A stretch of DNA of 64,000 nt from Adineta vaga (lineage: Eukaryota > Rotifera): assembly GCA_021613535.1 (NCBI GenBank), contig CP075495.1, forward strand, positions 2,790,001 to 2,854,000, read 5' to 3'. Of the stretch, positions 50,996 through 63,002 are shown piece after piece. Positions within the stretch are counted from its first letter, which is position 1. The number at the start of each line of letters is the position of its first letter. A program made the position numbers and the translations under genes. A model generated the notes under the pieces. It searched no databases, was not told the DNA's origin, and saw only the letters and a program-made list of their open reading frames with translations.

Positions 50996-51079
50996 ATGCG
51001 ATTACGTCGAGGAACATTATTACACTCAATTCCACCTATTGAACAACATTTACTTCAATACAAACAACATAATTTGTCC
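50996..51079 (+). CDS. candidate alternative first exon A of the TMEM26-like gene
   Basis: ATG to donor (ttgtcc|gtaagt), 28 codons, phase 0. The peptide contains RRGTLLHSIPPIEQHLLQY. It joins in frame to the acceptor before exon 52051. It resembles exon B (basic start, then IP and a Gln/Leu helix). Confidence 0.55.
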
Positions 51080-53636
51080 GTAAGTACATTCTATCATTTT
51101 CTGTTCATCACACACGTTTAACGATGCTAGTTATACTAATATAGATGAAATCAGTCAATCATGATCGTAGAACAATGTTATCTAATTTCATATGGATATT
51201 TCTTCTTTCCCTTTTTTTTTGGCATTCGAATCTGTAGACAGAACAATATATTATCCAATCTGAGTATGCTCGATTGAAATCAGGCGAGTGTAAATGAACT
51301 GAAGCAGATGATAAACTACTATTGGTATAGAAAGAGACAATCCATGTGTATTCTAGTCGATGGAGTAAGAGAGTAGAGATGATACGACGAACCTATTCTT
51401 TGCCAGAAATTCCTATTGATCGATTAGAACAACAATATAGACGAATTCGACATAAACAACGAATTCAGGCAATAAGAACATGTGTGAAGGTAAGGAAGAT
51501 TTCTTTATTGATTTAGACGAAGTTTATTGTTATTGTTCCATTGTCGATAATTCCATTATCAAGGGAAATAAACCAAAAAAAAGAGATTATAGATATTTTT
51601 AACGTAGTAGCTTCTCGAGACATATTAGATTTATCTGTTAATATAAGCAAAAACAGTAGTCGTTGATAACATCAGTTTGTCGACCTGCTACATACGGATA
51701 CTTCATTAATATCAGCCGGTTTTTCCATATATATATATATATATATAAAACAAGATGTGCTCAAATTGAATTTTTGTTGTTTGTTCATGGATTTACGGTT
51801 AGAAATAGAACAACATTTCATCCAATTTTTCAGGAATGTTAAAGTAAGACATATTTTTCCTTCATTCGTATGATGTAATCTATTTTCATCATTACCTCTT
51901 TCCTTGGATAAAATATCTCTAACATTTCTTTGTTTGATTTGGATATTACTATAACGTCTGATATTGATTAATCAATAGACAGACTAATTCATCGTCAATA
52001 GAATAAAATTTCTGATTAAATTCTTCTCTTTTCTTTTGTTTCAATCTAGTGGATTATGTCCGAATTTGTTGCTATAACAGCAGCAGCTGCTGCGCGAATT
52101 ATATTTGCCATCCATGGCATTGCAGCGATATGGCGCGTTGCATTAGTATATAAACAAAACAAATATTGGTTTCAAGCTATCACGTAGGATATAACAACAA
52201 ATTGTTTTTCTTGTTTATCTTTTCTCTTTTCTTTTGTTTGTATTTTCAAAGACTTTTTGGTATTCCAGCTGAGTTCTTTGTCACACTCTATGTTAATAAT
52301 GGTCATGAATGGAAATGGTAATCTTTAGTGGAAATGAAAAAAATCGAAGATATTCTTTTTTTTGTGCGATTTTAGGTTTTGTCCATCTGTATTTTTTTAT
52401 TTATGTACAGTTATACCAAGTGTATGGTTTCTTGAACTTGATCTTGCTGAACGACGTTCTAAATTTAATGTAACACAAGCACTTGGTTTAGTTTCTGTTT
52501 CACAAGGAAATAGTCATTTTGATATCGATGATACATTACCAGTAAAATAAAATTTAGGAGAGAAATTTTACTTTGAGATTGTTTGTTTTTTTTAATCAGC
52601 TTGTTCCATGGAAAATTCCGGCAGAAATGTGGACACAAATTGTCGAACAAACGCTTTTACTTGTTCTTATTATTGGACGTTGGTTATTACCTGTAGGAAA
52701 AACGATGACACGTGATCAACTTTCTCAATTATTACTTGTCTATATAGGTACAGCTGGTAAGATTGTTAATCGTTCGCTTTGATTTTGTTGTATAAATCGT
52801 TTTTTAGCGGATATTATTGAATTATTTGAAGCATTTAAAGAACATGATGTACAACGAAATTTAACGATAATACATCTTATATTAGCAGCTTGGTCTATTA
52901 GTCTAATGCAATTTACTCTTGTTGTTACATCAACAAAATCGCGGAAAAATCGTACAGGTGGCATGAAAAAAATCGATCCTGTTGAAACCGAAAGATTTTT
53001 CAGTTGTCGATTATTTTGGGAAACTGAACTTTGGGTAAATGAAATTTTCATCGTTTTGTGAATCAATTGTAGATCAAATCGAATCTATTTCAGGCTCTTT
53101 CAACAACAATTCTTTTACAAGACGGTCCATTTCTTTGTCTTCGACTAGGTTTAATTATTCATTATAAAATTATTTCACAATCAAATGTATTTTTTACAAC
53201 AAAAAATTTTCTTGTTGTTCTCTTACAACTCTATCGTGTTTGTGTCATTATTATTGAACATCGAAAACGTCAAAAATTAGCTCATTTAAATGGTAATCAT
53301 ATTGCAACGACTCCAACATCGATTTCATCACGTAAATCTTCGTCAAATCGTCGAAAACGTACAGATACAATGTCAACAATAGCAACTAATCAAAGTTTAC
53401 CATTACAATCCATTTCAATGACAAATCTTCGTCCAGCTCGATTTATTGATAATCATATAGAATTAGAAGGAAATTCAGATCCGTTACCAAGACGAAAACG
53501 TCTAGTAACATCAACTGTTGTTCCACCACGATTGCCACCAGGTCGACCTACAATTTCGCATTCCAACTCACTAACAATCGTACATCAACAACCCAATCTT
53601 AATGTAACTAGTCATAAAATATGTACAGAAGTGTGA
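50996..53636 (+). CDS. TMEM26-like multipass membrane protein
   Basis: Multipass protein of the TMEM26 family (function poorly known). Core exons: about 52051 (ATG 52056)-52183, 52252-52317, 52376-52541, 52600-52756, 52808-53034, 53094-53636; 428 residues from MSEFVAIT. Family blocks: HGIAAIWRV; WKWFCPSVFFYL; PSVWFLELDL; LLLVLIIGRWLLPVGKTMTR; DQLSQLLLVYIGTAADIIEL. About eight hydrophobic helices are visible, followed by a basic Ser/Arg-rich tail of about 120 residues (HRKRQKLAHLN, then SSRKSSSNRRKR). The core's first Met corresponds to the usual TMEM26 start. Three upstream segments, each starting with ATG and ending at a phase-0 donor, could splice to the phase-0 acceptor before TGGATTATGTCC and add different N-terminal extensions (listed separately). 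Confidence 0.88.
51379..51489 (+). CDS. candidate alternative first exon B of the TMEM26-like gene
   Basis: ATG to donor (gtgaag|gtaagg), 37 codons, phase 0. The peptide begins MIRRTYSLPEIPIDRLEQQY and continues as a basic amphipathic helix. No pyrimidine-rich acceptor lies directly before it, and joining from exon A at the nearest AG would hit a stop, so it behaves as a first exon. Confidence 0.55.
51787..51843 (+). CDS. candidate alternative first exon C of the TMEM26-like gene
   Basis: ATG to donor (gttaaa|gtaaga), 19 codons, phase 0. The peptide is MDLRLEIEQHFIQFFRNVK. No acceptor lies directly before the ATG. It would splice in frame to the exon at 52051. Confidence 0.45.
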
Positions 53637-54313
53637 AATGATATATCGGCATAGTTTTTCTTTTTTCGTGTAACCTTGAACTAGAAAAAAATTTTCTTCT
53701 TGTGTTATACATGTGTCTTTTACGTATAAGTATAGGAGAAGAAGAAGATCATCATGATCAACATATAGAATTCAAACGAATGCAATGAATAGATCCAGTC
53801 AAGTAAGCACTAATCTTCAGTAAGTAGAGTTACGTAGTGATTTATGTACATACATATAATATATACTGAACAAGAGTAGTACGAAGAAATTCTTCATTCT
53901 ATTGCAAAAGGATACGAAGAAATGGAAAGAGAAAGAAAGAAAAAAAGCATATAATCGATTAAATGAAGAGAATGTCACGTATAATCGTGTACACGATGCA
54001 TGTATAAATGTTGTAGTCAATATCGATTTTCGAAATTTATATACTACAACTATTTACTCTTCCTACCGATTAAACGATTTCTACACGGTAAAATTGTGTT
54101 TTATTGAAAAAATTCATTTGAAGAAAAAGCAACAACAACTGAAATTTATTCTATTTTTTATAAATCAAGATATAAAGCATAACTGAACAACAAAAAAAAA
54201 GCTTCTTTCGAAAACACGAACGACTTCAGACAAGGTAAATATCATCTCAAGGTTTTTGTTGTTTTACTCTTTCCTTTTTTTAGATTCATTATATTCCTAT
54301 TGATTATGTATCA
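53637..54313. other. 3'UTR / intergenic region with a 5'UTR intron
   Basis: 3' end of the TMEM26-like gene, then the leader of the small membrane protein. A donor (acaag|gtaaat, 54235) and acceptor (ctttttttag, ending 54283) define a likely 49-nt 5'UTR intron just before ATG 54314. The open frame at 53902-54186 is low complexity and not called. Confidence 0.6.
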
Positions 54314-54556
54314 ATGTCGACTATAAGCAATAATAATGATGTATTATTTAATGGACAATTCGATGCTCGAATATTTGTTGCAATATTCGTTCCAGCAATG
54401 TTTCTATTGATCATTATTTTAACTATGCTCGTCTTTCTAATATATCGACAACCATCCTATTACGATAATTATACAGCTGATGATGAAACAGATCAATCTG
54501 ATATATCAAATTGTAAATTCGAAATTATATCTCGAGCACCCAATAATTACGTATAG
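54314..54556 (+). CDS. small single-pass membrane protein, unknown
   Basis: Single coding exon of 80 residues. It has a polar N-terminus with no signal peptide, one strong TM helix (IFVAIFVPAMFLLIIILTML), then an acidic cytoplasmic tail with Tyr (SYYDNYTADDETDQSD). A likely 5'UTR intron directly upstream supports a real transcript. No family recognised; a micro-membrane protein or receptor-associated peptide is possible. Confidence 0.6.
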   Translation: MSTISNNNDVLFNGQFDARIFVAIFVPAMFLLIIILTMLVFLIYRQPSYYDNYTADDETDQSDISNCKFEIISRAPNNYV

Positions 54557-55300
54557 AACAGTAATCGTTCGGTTCCTTTTTTTGTTACTTCCGTGTTTGA
54601 ATTGAACACTGATTTATGTTTTCTGTTGAATTCTAGTTGAAAAGAAAAACGAAATGATATATATATATATATACTACATCTGTCCGCCCTTGTTCATTAC
54701 TTTAAACGTCTAACACATTCATTTTCTTTCGTTAGACCATTTCTTTAGCATATATTGAATTGTCTGACAATTTCTTTGGCATGTGTCAATCGATTAAAAG
54801 TTTCATTCAATTGAAAAAGTAAAAGAAGACAGTACACTCAGTTGACAGATTAATAACTCTTTTATATGCATCCGAGACTCGAAAAAAGCACATCAGAAGT
54901 ACTTGAAATTATTTTCTTAATAGAGAATATATTCAAGTATAGCTTTTTGTATTCTATTTCTCCTTCATTTGTACAATGAATGAAAAGCAACCTTATATTT
55001 TTGGAATAACAACACATCTCATTCGAAAGAAAAAAAGGTATTTTTAAGAAAACAAAACACAGAATTCTCTTCTCAAGATTCTATTTACATTTCAGTCACA
55101 TGTATGTAGACAAATTTTACTAAGAGATTATTACTTCTACATACATTCATTTTATTCAACTGATCCTTGTCAGTATTATTCAGGGTTAAAGACAAATACG
55201 GATATAATCTTACATATGTATATATATATATATATATATTACAACTCATTTTTTTTCTTGTAGACAATACAAAAAAAGATTATTTTCTGTTGAAACAAAT
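54557..55300. other. intergenic region
   Basis: AT-rich with no gene. Contains TA runs near 54658-54672 and 55219-55239. Confidence 0.65.
55219..55239. repeat. (TA)n microsatellite
   Basis: Simple TA run about 60 bp upstream of the next gene. Confidence 0.9.
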
Positions 55301-56198
55301 ATGACATCTCGATCACGTTAGCAACATTTACTTTTCGTATATAAGGTTATTATCTTTTCGTTCAGATCGAACACATACGACCACTTCTCCACGTAAAAAA
55401 CAAAGTCGTTCACAATCCACTCATCAGCATTTCGAATCTTCTAGAAAAACACCTAGTACTGTTGAGCAATTTAGTGGAGCAAACGATGATTTTCTTCGAG
55501 AATACTATGATCATTTGTCCGAAGTATATCGACGACCGAAATTGGGTTTACAACACTATCAATTGAATGAACCAGCTAGTTCAATATTGAGACAAAGTGG
55601 AATTTATCGTCATCCAGACTTAACAATTGGTCAGAAACTATGTCTACTTGAAAAATGTCGTGTAAATAGAAAGAAAACAACATTGAATGACTTTAGTTTT
55701 CTTTGGAAATTTTAGGTTTATGATAATGAAGATATGAAAAGACATCGCGCAAATTCATGTTTACACTTGTTAAACAAACGTTTCACAGAAGGTATGTAAT
55801 CAATTGCAGATTCTAGATCTTTTGTTTTTTGTTTTGTTTTTATAGATCTACTTTACAAGCCGCAATATCGTAATTAAACTAATAATAAAAGATTATCTAA
55901 TGATTTTTCTTATGAATTAGGTTTAAGTGACCCAAGAGATTATATTAGCTATGTGAATTTTGTGAGAACACCACGCCCAACAGCTCGTGCAGTGAATACT
56001 GGCTATCATACACCTCGAAATCCTCATACTTCTCGTTCACGAAATGACAATCGAGAACGATTTTCTAATGTTCGGTAATAAGATAAATCAATTCATTACA
56101 GTATTGACAATGATCAATATTCTTTTCTATTTAGTACGTCTAGTTATTTGGATAGAAAGGAATTTTCTGATCTATCAAATTCAACATTTACTTACTAA
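55301..56198 (+). CDS. small basic protein, unknown
   Basis: Five exons joined by phase: 55301-55316, 55366-55661, 55716-55791, 55921-56074, 56135-56198; 201 residues. The N-terminus is Ser/Arg/Thr-rich. The middle is structured-looking: DFLREYYDHLSEVYRRPKLG, then SGIYRHPDLTIGQKLCLLEK, then YDNEDMKRHRANSCLHLLNK. The C-terminal half has SDPRDYISYVNFVRTPRPTA and a basic tail. No TM or signal peptide. The last exon is supported by a strong acceptor (tcttttctatttag); without it the protein would stop at 56078. I do not recognise the family; small basic microtubule-inner proteins of cilia look similar, but that is a guess. Confidence 0.68.
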
Positions 56199-57388
56199 AG
56201 ATATTAATGTTATTTTGAATTCTTCGAAAATTGAAGCAAACACAAACAAGCTCACTATCATCACATCACATCAGAGACACATCGTTTATACAAAAGAATC
56301 TAATGTGTCACTCTTTATTTTATATTTCTTTTTTTTATTTTCATTAAATACTATTATTAAATGGGTTTTTTTCCTCATCTATGCCACTCATTCACAGCGA
56401 AGGAGTTGATAGTTAAAGAGATTCGAAAAGAGTGTATTGATAGCAATTTAAAAGTTGAAAATATTTGAATATGATCAAGTAGAATTTGAGCACATAGGTC
56501 CTAGTAAATGACTTTCAAATTCATATAAGACCAATTCACTTATCAGTTGTTTGAATTTTAAGCTTCATTTTTCTCATCTGGATAAAAGTTTGTATAGCAG
56601 AACCATGTAGAAAACTTCGAAGATGCCATTGAATCGATTGATACATCACAGAAGATGTTGGACACAAATAAAATCTGAGTCTAATAATTGGTTATGATTT
56701 CAATTTATGTTCCATTAAATACTGCGATCTACTATTTATTATACATTCTTTCCTTATTATTTTCACTTTCCTGGTGAATGATGCTATATTATTCACGTCA
56801 AATTGAACGTTTCTTGCATCATCATGTTGGAAATTTCTCAAGAGAGAAAAAGCGAGATTTCCATACTTCAGTTCTTCGATAAAAATTTATTTAATTTAGT
56901 AAAGAATCAGGTGGAATATATTATCTAGTGGCTTATTAATTTTACTTTTATCAATGATGTTTGTTTCTTATTTCTGTATCGATATTGATACAAAACAAAT
57001 TGTATTAGTAAAAATTCGTGCATGTTTTTTGGCTCAATCTAATATGGAAGTAATAACGATTTCTAGGAAGAATACTATCTGTATAATGAAGAAATACAGA
57101 AAACATAAACAGAAAAGTCAGTGTCGCACACACACACGCTTGTCGTATGAAAAGCACTGTAAACTATCAAAAAAGAAAAGTTTAGATATGTAAGTATAAA
57201 CAAAAGTAATATAAGAAAAGAAGAAAAAAACAAAGTTTTGTTCATGAAATTCTTGTTGCACGTAAGAAAATTGTTAATGGAATGAAAATTGAAGAAAAAA
57301 AGAAACGAGTTATTGTGTTTTGTTTTTGTAGGAGAAATTTTTGTGAGCATTTTGTTCGATAAGATATTTTGATTAAATTTAGATTTTG
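56199..57388. other. intergenic region between convergent genes
   Basis: AT-rich. Short Lys/Asn-rich or Ile/Phe-rich open frames here are not supported by splice partners or composition. Confidence 0.6.
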
Positions 57389-60300
57389 TTAATCATCTTT
57401 TACTTCCGATACAGTTATAATTGGTGTAAGACGCATATGTTTAAAACGCTGTTGAACAGCATAAAGAATATAACATGGACAGAAAAGAAATATAGCACCA
57501 CATATATATGTTGTTTTTTCACCAATCGACCAATATGCTATGAATAAAAAAGAATCATTGTATGAAAATAATCGAAATAAAATGAAGAGTAATACCAAAT
57601 GAAGCAATCAATGGACCAGTTGCTCGAGCAAGTGCTTGTAAACTTCGAAATATACCCAAAATAGTACCTTTTTCACTTTCTAAACCATATTTCGATGCAA
57701 AACTATTGATAACATTGACAACAATACTCGAAGCTAAAACAGCAGAATACAACGATTAAAAATGATCATTCCAAAACAAAAAAGAAACATTTTACCTATT
57801 GAAAAAAGTATTAAACCAATCCATAGAATTGTTTTTGATTGAGCAAAGCCCAGTAGAATAAAGGAAGGAATCAGAATTAAAATACCCTAGATAAATACGA
57901 AAACAAAAAAAAGAAATGTAATCATATGATCGAGATTGTAAACAATATCACAATGATGGAAATAGATAAACAATCGAGTCATAGACATATGATCGCAAAT
58001 TGAAAACAAAAAATTTCTTTTTTCAAATACTAGACAATCATCGGAAGGATAAGCAACGAGAGAACGAGAAGCATAGCAGGCGACCTGTTACCTCGTTTCT
58101 CTTCTTATCATCTATATCATTTTGCTATGCATAAAACAATACAGAAGGAAAGAATGTGACGAGGGAAAGAGAGAGAGAGAGAAAAAAAGAAACGGCATGA
58201 CGAATCATTCTCTTCTTTTTTTTTCTTCTCGCACTTTCGGTCGTCCTCTTCAACTCAGCAACACTATTCATATAAAATAAGAAGAACGATACTATCAGTT
58301 CCATTCAAAAAGTTTTTTTATATTCATATCCATTAATAAAATTCATGCAAATCTTAATGTGATGTTTTCAATTATTTTCCTATTATTCTCTTTAATAACT
58401 ATCAATTGTTTTCCCTGTCCAAATGAATGTATATGTAAACCTCTGATACAACCGACGGTGATTTTACACGAATGAATTATTTAATTAATTGTACAAATAG
58501 TCCATTAAAGAATGCAAAACTTATCTTTCATGCTGAATCATGGTCAATACTTGAAGATAAAATCGAAGATGATGATACAAGCAATGATTATACTATATCA
58601 ATTGATCTATCATTGAAACAATTCGATAATACAGCAATAAATTTAACTGGTTTTTCATATTCAATCGAAAGTCTTTCATTAACAAATCCATTATCTGAAT
58701 TGAAACCCAATGCATTCAATTCCACACTATATCAAAATTTAAAATTACTCAATCTATCATCATGTTGTCAACAAATACCAACTGAATGTCGTGAACTTTT
58801 TCGTCCACTTAACAAACTTGAAGTACTCGACTTAAGTGGATCAGATATGTACAAAACATGTCTTAATACACCAGGTAACTTATCATTTTGAATCGAAATA
58901 AAACTGATAAGTATAAAATATTTAGGTACAATATCTTCCACATTACGTGATTTAATCTTACGTAATAATAATTATGATACAAATGTATTTTCTCATACAA
59001 GTCCATATTTTACTGGTGTACGAACAATATCTGGTAAACTTAATTTAGAGAGTTCTCGTTTTAATCTAAGTACACAATTAAAAGGAAATTGTCTATTTGA
59101 TCTATTTCCGAACATAACCATATTAGATTTTTCTTCGATACAATTCATTTCTATATCAAACGATATTGATATTCATTTAAAACATTTCCTTCATTGTAAA
59201 AGTAATTCGGAAAATGTTTACAATGGAAAACAATTAATTGAATTATATCTACGTCAATTAAATCTTCAATATATACCTCAATGGTTTACGGATGATCGAT
59301 TTCCATTATTAACTCTATTGGATTTATCAAACAATCGAATTTCTACGATTGATTTAGGAAGTTTTTCGAAATTAACATATATATCTTTAGCTTTAAATCC
59401 AATTGAATTCGAGAAAATCACCTGGCGGACAAATTCTAATTATGATTCAATTAATTTACGTTCGATTATTTCCAATCGAACAAAGAATTTATCAATACAA
59501 TTAGAAAATCTCTTTCAACTATCAACAAATATTGATTATAGTGATAATTCTGGAAATTATCATTGGAATCTAACGAAATTTTCTATTGGAATTGATTTTT
59601 CTCGTGAAGTTTCATTAAATCTTTCTCGAATGAATCTTTATTCATTTGATATTCAAGATATATCAAGATTCGATGATTTATATCGTTTAGATATAAGTTC
59701 AAATGATTTAATTGAACTTAATTTAGAAAAACAATCGAAATTAACTTATCTTGATTGTTCAAATCAAAAACTCAAAAATTTAATTTTAAATTCCGAAAAT
59801 TCAAATTTAATCGAATTGAAATGTTCAAATAATTCCTTACAAATACTCGACAATCTTCTCTTTTATCGATATGAAAATATCAAATTAATCGATTTATCTT
59901 TCAATCAAATTCAACGAATTTCTCCCCAATTCAATAGTCGATTTCTACATACGATTAATTTTCAAGTGAATCAAATTGAAAAAATTCCTTCGAAAATCTT
60001 CCATGAAAAATTGCTAAGTCTCTATTCAATTAATCTATCTTGGAATAGAATAAATACCATCGAAAAAAATGCTTTTCAATCACCAAATTTACAAATATTA
60101 GATCTAAGAGGAAATCCATTGAAATCGATTGAAAATAATTTTCTCTTTACATCATCGTTACGATTATTCTTTATAATGAATAATACGGAAGATTTTCTCC
60201 ATCGTTGTACACAAAAGATCACCAATGATAATTTATTATCAACTTATTTAACATGGATAGAACAAAATGGAACTTATATGAAACATATTGAATCAATACC

Positions 60301-62366
60301 AATAGATAAATGTTTACGTCCTTATCAATCACGAAGTAAAACAAAATGGATGAAATTTAATGATAAATTTCATATAAAACATTTCTCATTCTATGTGACA
60401 ATGTTTGCAATTAGTGTGGGATTTATTCTTGGAGGAATTTATCTTTATCGAAAGAATCAATTGAATTTATTTCGAAATTTTAAACATTATAGATTATTAG
60501 ATCGAAATAATTCAAGTGAAAATACGAATGATTTTTATCAAGATCAACGAGAAGATGATGAAATTGTTATGAATCTTGATGAATCACCATTCAATGTGGG
60601 TAATCGAGTTGTTAATTAATTGTGTATTTCTTTTCTTTTTAGAATAAATACTATGTTTACTTATATGAATACAATTGATTTTCTCGTCTACAGATCTGAT
60701 ATATATATAGATGCGATAAACAGAAGATTTCTGAGAACTATATTAGACGTGATAATAATCTTTCTAATTATACTTACAGTCATAGCTGCAATGATTTCTT
60801 TTCCATGAGGTATTCGTCGAACATATCCACCTTGTACTAATGCCATACATAAACCCATAATAAAGAACATTTTTCCTTGTTGCATACTATGAAATTAACG
60901 ATTAAAAATATGTGAATTTCAAATTTAAATCAATATTTACCTATTCCAATTGAATCGATTATAGACAAGAAATGTTATGGTAAATTCTAATCCAGAAAAG
61001 ATCATCATATAAAGAAAACTTGCTAAACCTAATCGACGTAGAATTGCGATGTCTAAATGTTAATTTGATTAGAATTAATCTTTTTGAAAATCAAAATTTC
61101 TACCATCAAGAGATTTCACATTATGAATTGAAGTAAATTTAAATAAATGCCATGGTAATACAGCATTGTAAACATCTTCAATCGTAGTTTGTTTCGCATC
61201 CTTTAAAAAAAACAAAAAAACAAATCAAATAGACAATTGGATCAAGAAAAGTTTCGTACTCGTTTTGAAACTGGTAATGTTTCAGGACAGAATTGACTGA
61301 TAAAAGCAATATTTATCAAGGATAATATTAGTGAAACAATAGCCGGAAAAATAAAAAACATAACTGTTGATTGTGGCCAATAAGTAGTACCTAATTGACT
61401 GCATAATGCACCAAGTAATGGTCCAAAAATGAAGCCGAGTGAAAAAGCAGCACCAATCCATGCCTTTACAAAAGAAAGAAAAGGTTAGGAACACAAATAA
61501 ACATGAAATTCGATCCAGTGATGTGATTGTAAAAAACTTTTATTAACAACACAGACTCAATCAAAGAGAGAGAGAGAGATGTCAACGAAGATAGATAGAT
61601 GTCAACAGAAAATTATCTATTAATAAATATGAATGAGATCGGTCCTTTTTCCTTCTTCTTTCAACATCAAAATATTTACCATTGCACGATTTCGTTCATT
61701 TTCCGTTGTCGAATCTGATACAATTGCTAATGTAATCGCCACATTTGCTTTGGAAAGTCCGCCAATAATACGTGCTACCATAAATACAGTTAAATTCAAT
61801 GAAACACACCATATTGCATATGAAAGTGATATTCCTATCTAAATAAACATATCAAGTCATAATAGATCGATATAATACATAATTGTTTGCAAATTATATA
61901 CCATTGAAAGAAGAAGTATTGGTTTTCGACCATAACGATCTGATGCAGCACCACATAATGTTGAAGAAAAAAATTGTAAGAAAGAAAATAAAGAACCAAT
62001 AATTCCTATGGAAAATATTAACTGTACGAAGAAAAGAAAATCGAAATCTTTTTTTTGAAAATTTACCTCCAAATAAAACAGAATTCCATTTCGGATCATT
62101 CGGTGCTCCGGTTATATCTTGAATAAATTGAACAAATGACATCGTTCGAGCATAGAGTGAATCCTAAATGTATTGAAATTCAAAAACAAAACAAAAAATG
62201 TTTTTCTTTTCTTTCATCTTATTGAATATCTTACATGACCAATGCCGATTCCACTACCATAATATGTTAAAATTTTCGGTAATAATGGTAAAATAATGGT
62301 AAATTCCAAGAAATCAATGAGAATTGAAATAAACAATATACCAATAATATTCGACATAATTCTCAT
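57389..62366 (-). CDS. MFSD10-like major facilitator transporter (hosts a nested gene)
   Basis: Twelve-TM transporter of the major facilitator superfamily; vertebrate MFSD10 (TETRAN) is an organic-anion transporter. Eleven exons on the minus strand: 62235-62366, 62067-62163, 61901-62004, 61680-61838, 61260-61463, 61104-61200, 60941-61052, 60778-60886, 57796-57886, 57596-57733, 57389-57537; 463 residues, as in MFSD10. TM1 is LFISILIDFLEFTIILPLL. MFS motif A is CGAASDRYGRKPILLLS. Diagnostic MFSD10 blocks are GLEFTITFLVYNRFNW, MQQGKMFFIMGLCMALVQGG and YVRRIPHGKE. Exon phases agree at every junction. Intron 8 (57887-60777, about 2.9 kb) is some 40 times longer than the others and contains an LRR gene on the plus strand. 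Two possible starts, ATG 62366 and 62357. Confidence 0.93.
58362..60619 (+). CDS. leucine-rich-repeat single-pass membrane protein, nested in MFSD10-like intron (apparent 5' frameshift)
   Basis: Extracellular LRR protein of about 735 residues. Exons 58362-58874 and 58926-60619 (51-nt intron). A signal peptide (MFSIIFLLFSLITINC) is followed by an LRRNT-type Cys cluster (CPNECICK). The reading frame then breaks: from about 58440 the matching frame is offset by one base and continues (DFTRMNYLINCTNSPLKN) without stops to the end. Many LRR units follow, for example LTLLDLSNNRISTID, LYRLDISSNDLIELN, IKLIDLSFNQIQRIS and LYSINLSWNRINTIE, then a Cys-containing cap (FLHRCTQ and DKCLRPYQ). The TM helix is FYVTMFAISVGFILGGIYLY, with a cytoplasmic tail of about 65 residues (no TIR or Ig domain). 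Recognition or adhesion is inferred. It lies wholly inside intron 8 of the minus-strand transporter. Confidence 0.85.
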
Positions 62367-63002
62367 TATGATAATTACTTAACCTTGAATTTCTTGTAGT
62401 ACGAGAGATTAATTTGGCATAAGTATTACCAGTCAAGATGTCATTCTATCTAGTAGGAAAAGATTTATATAGAGTTGTCTAAATCCACTCGGGATATTTC
62501 TATATTTTCTCTGTTTCTAAGGAAAACGTATCAACGACTAGCATCTGTACATTGTCATCGACATACGGGGTCTTTTATATAACTGTATAAGAAGTGTCTA
62601 TGAAGCAAACAGAGATAGAAAAAGACAGATGTATATTGGTTAAAGAACGCAAAAAAAGAAGAAAAAAAAGAAAAGAATGATACAAAGCACAATCATCAAG
62701 AGTGATAAGAACACTAATGTACAGAATGTTTGATCAGTAGCAAAACAGACATCATCGACAAATCTATAAACAAAAGAAAATGATGATGTTTATGTCCATG
62801 AATAGTTGCTTTGCTTTCATCAGTCATTCATTTGTACATTGATAGTTAAATATTTATGTATATATCGAGAAGAGAACAAAAGAAAAAGAGAATATCGATA
62901 TTTATTCATGGATTTTCATTTGTGTATAAAATTATAAAATGAATAAAAAAAATATATTTACGAAAGCAAATGCTATACAGAATGAGAGAAAATTTTGACA
63001 TT
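62367..63002. other. intergenic region
   Basis: Upstream of the MFSD10-like gene and downstream of the LIAT1-like gene (both minus strand). No coding signal. Confidence 0.7.

Noticed and set aside
53902-54186. Lys/Asn/Tyr-rich open frame before the small membrane protein
   Set aside because: Low complexity, lies where the 5'UTR exon of the next gene is expected, no homologous features.
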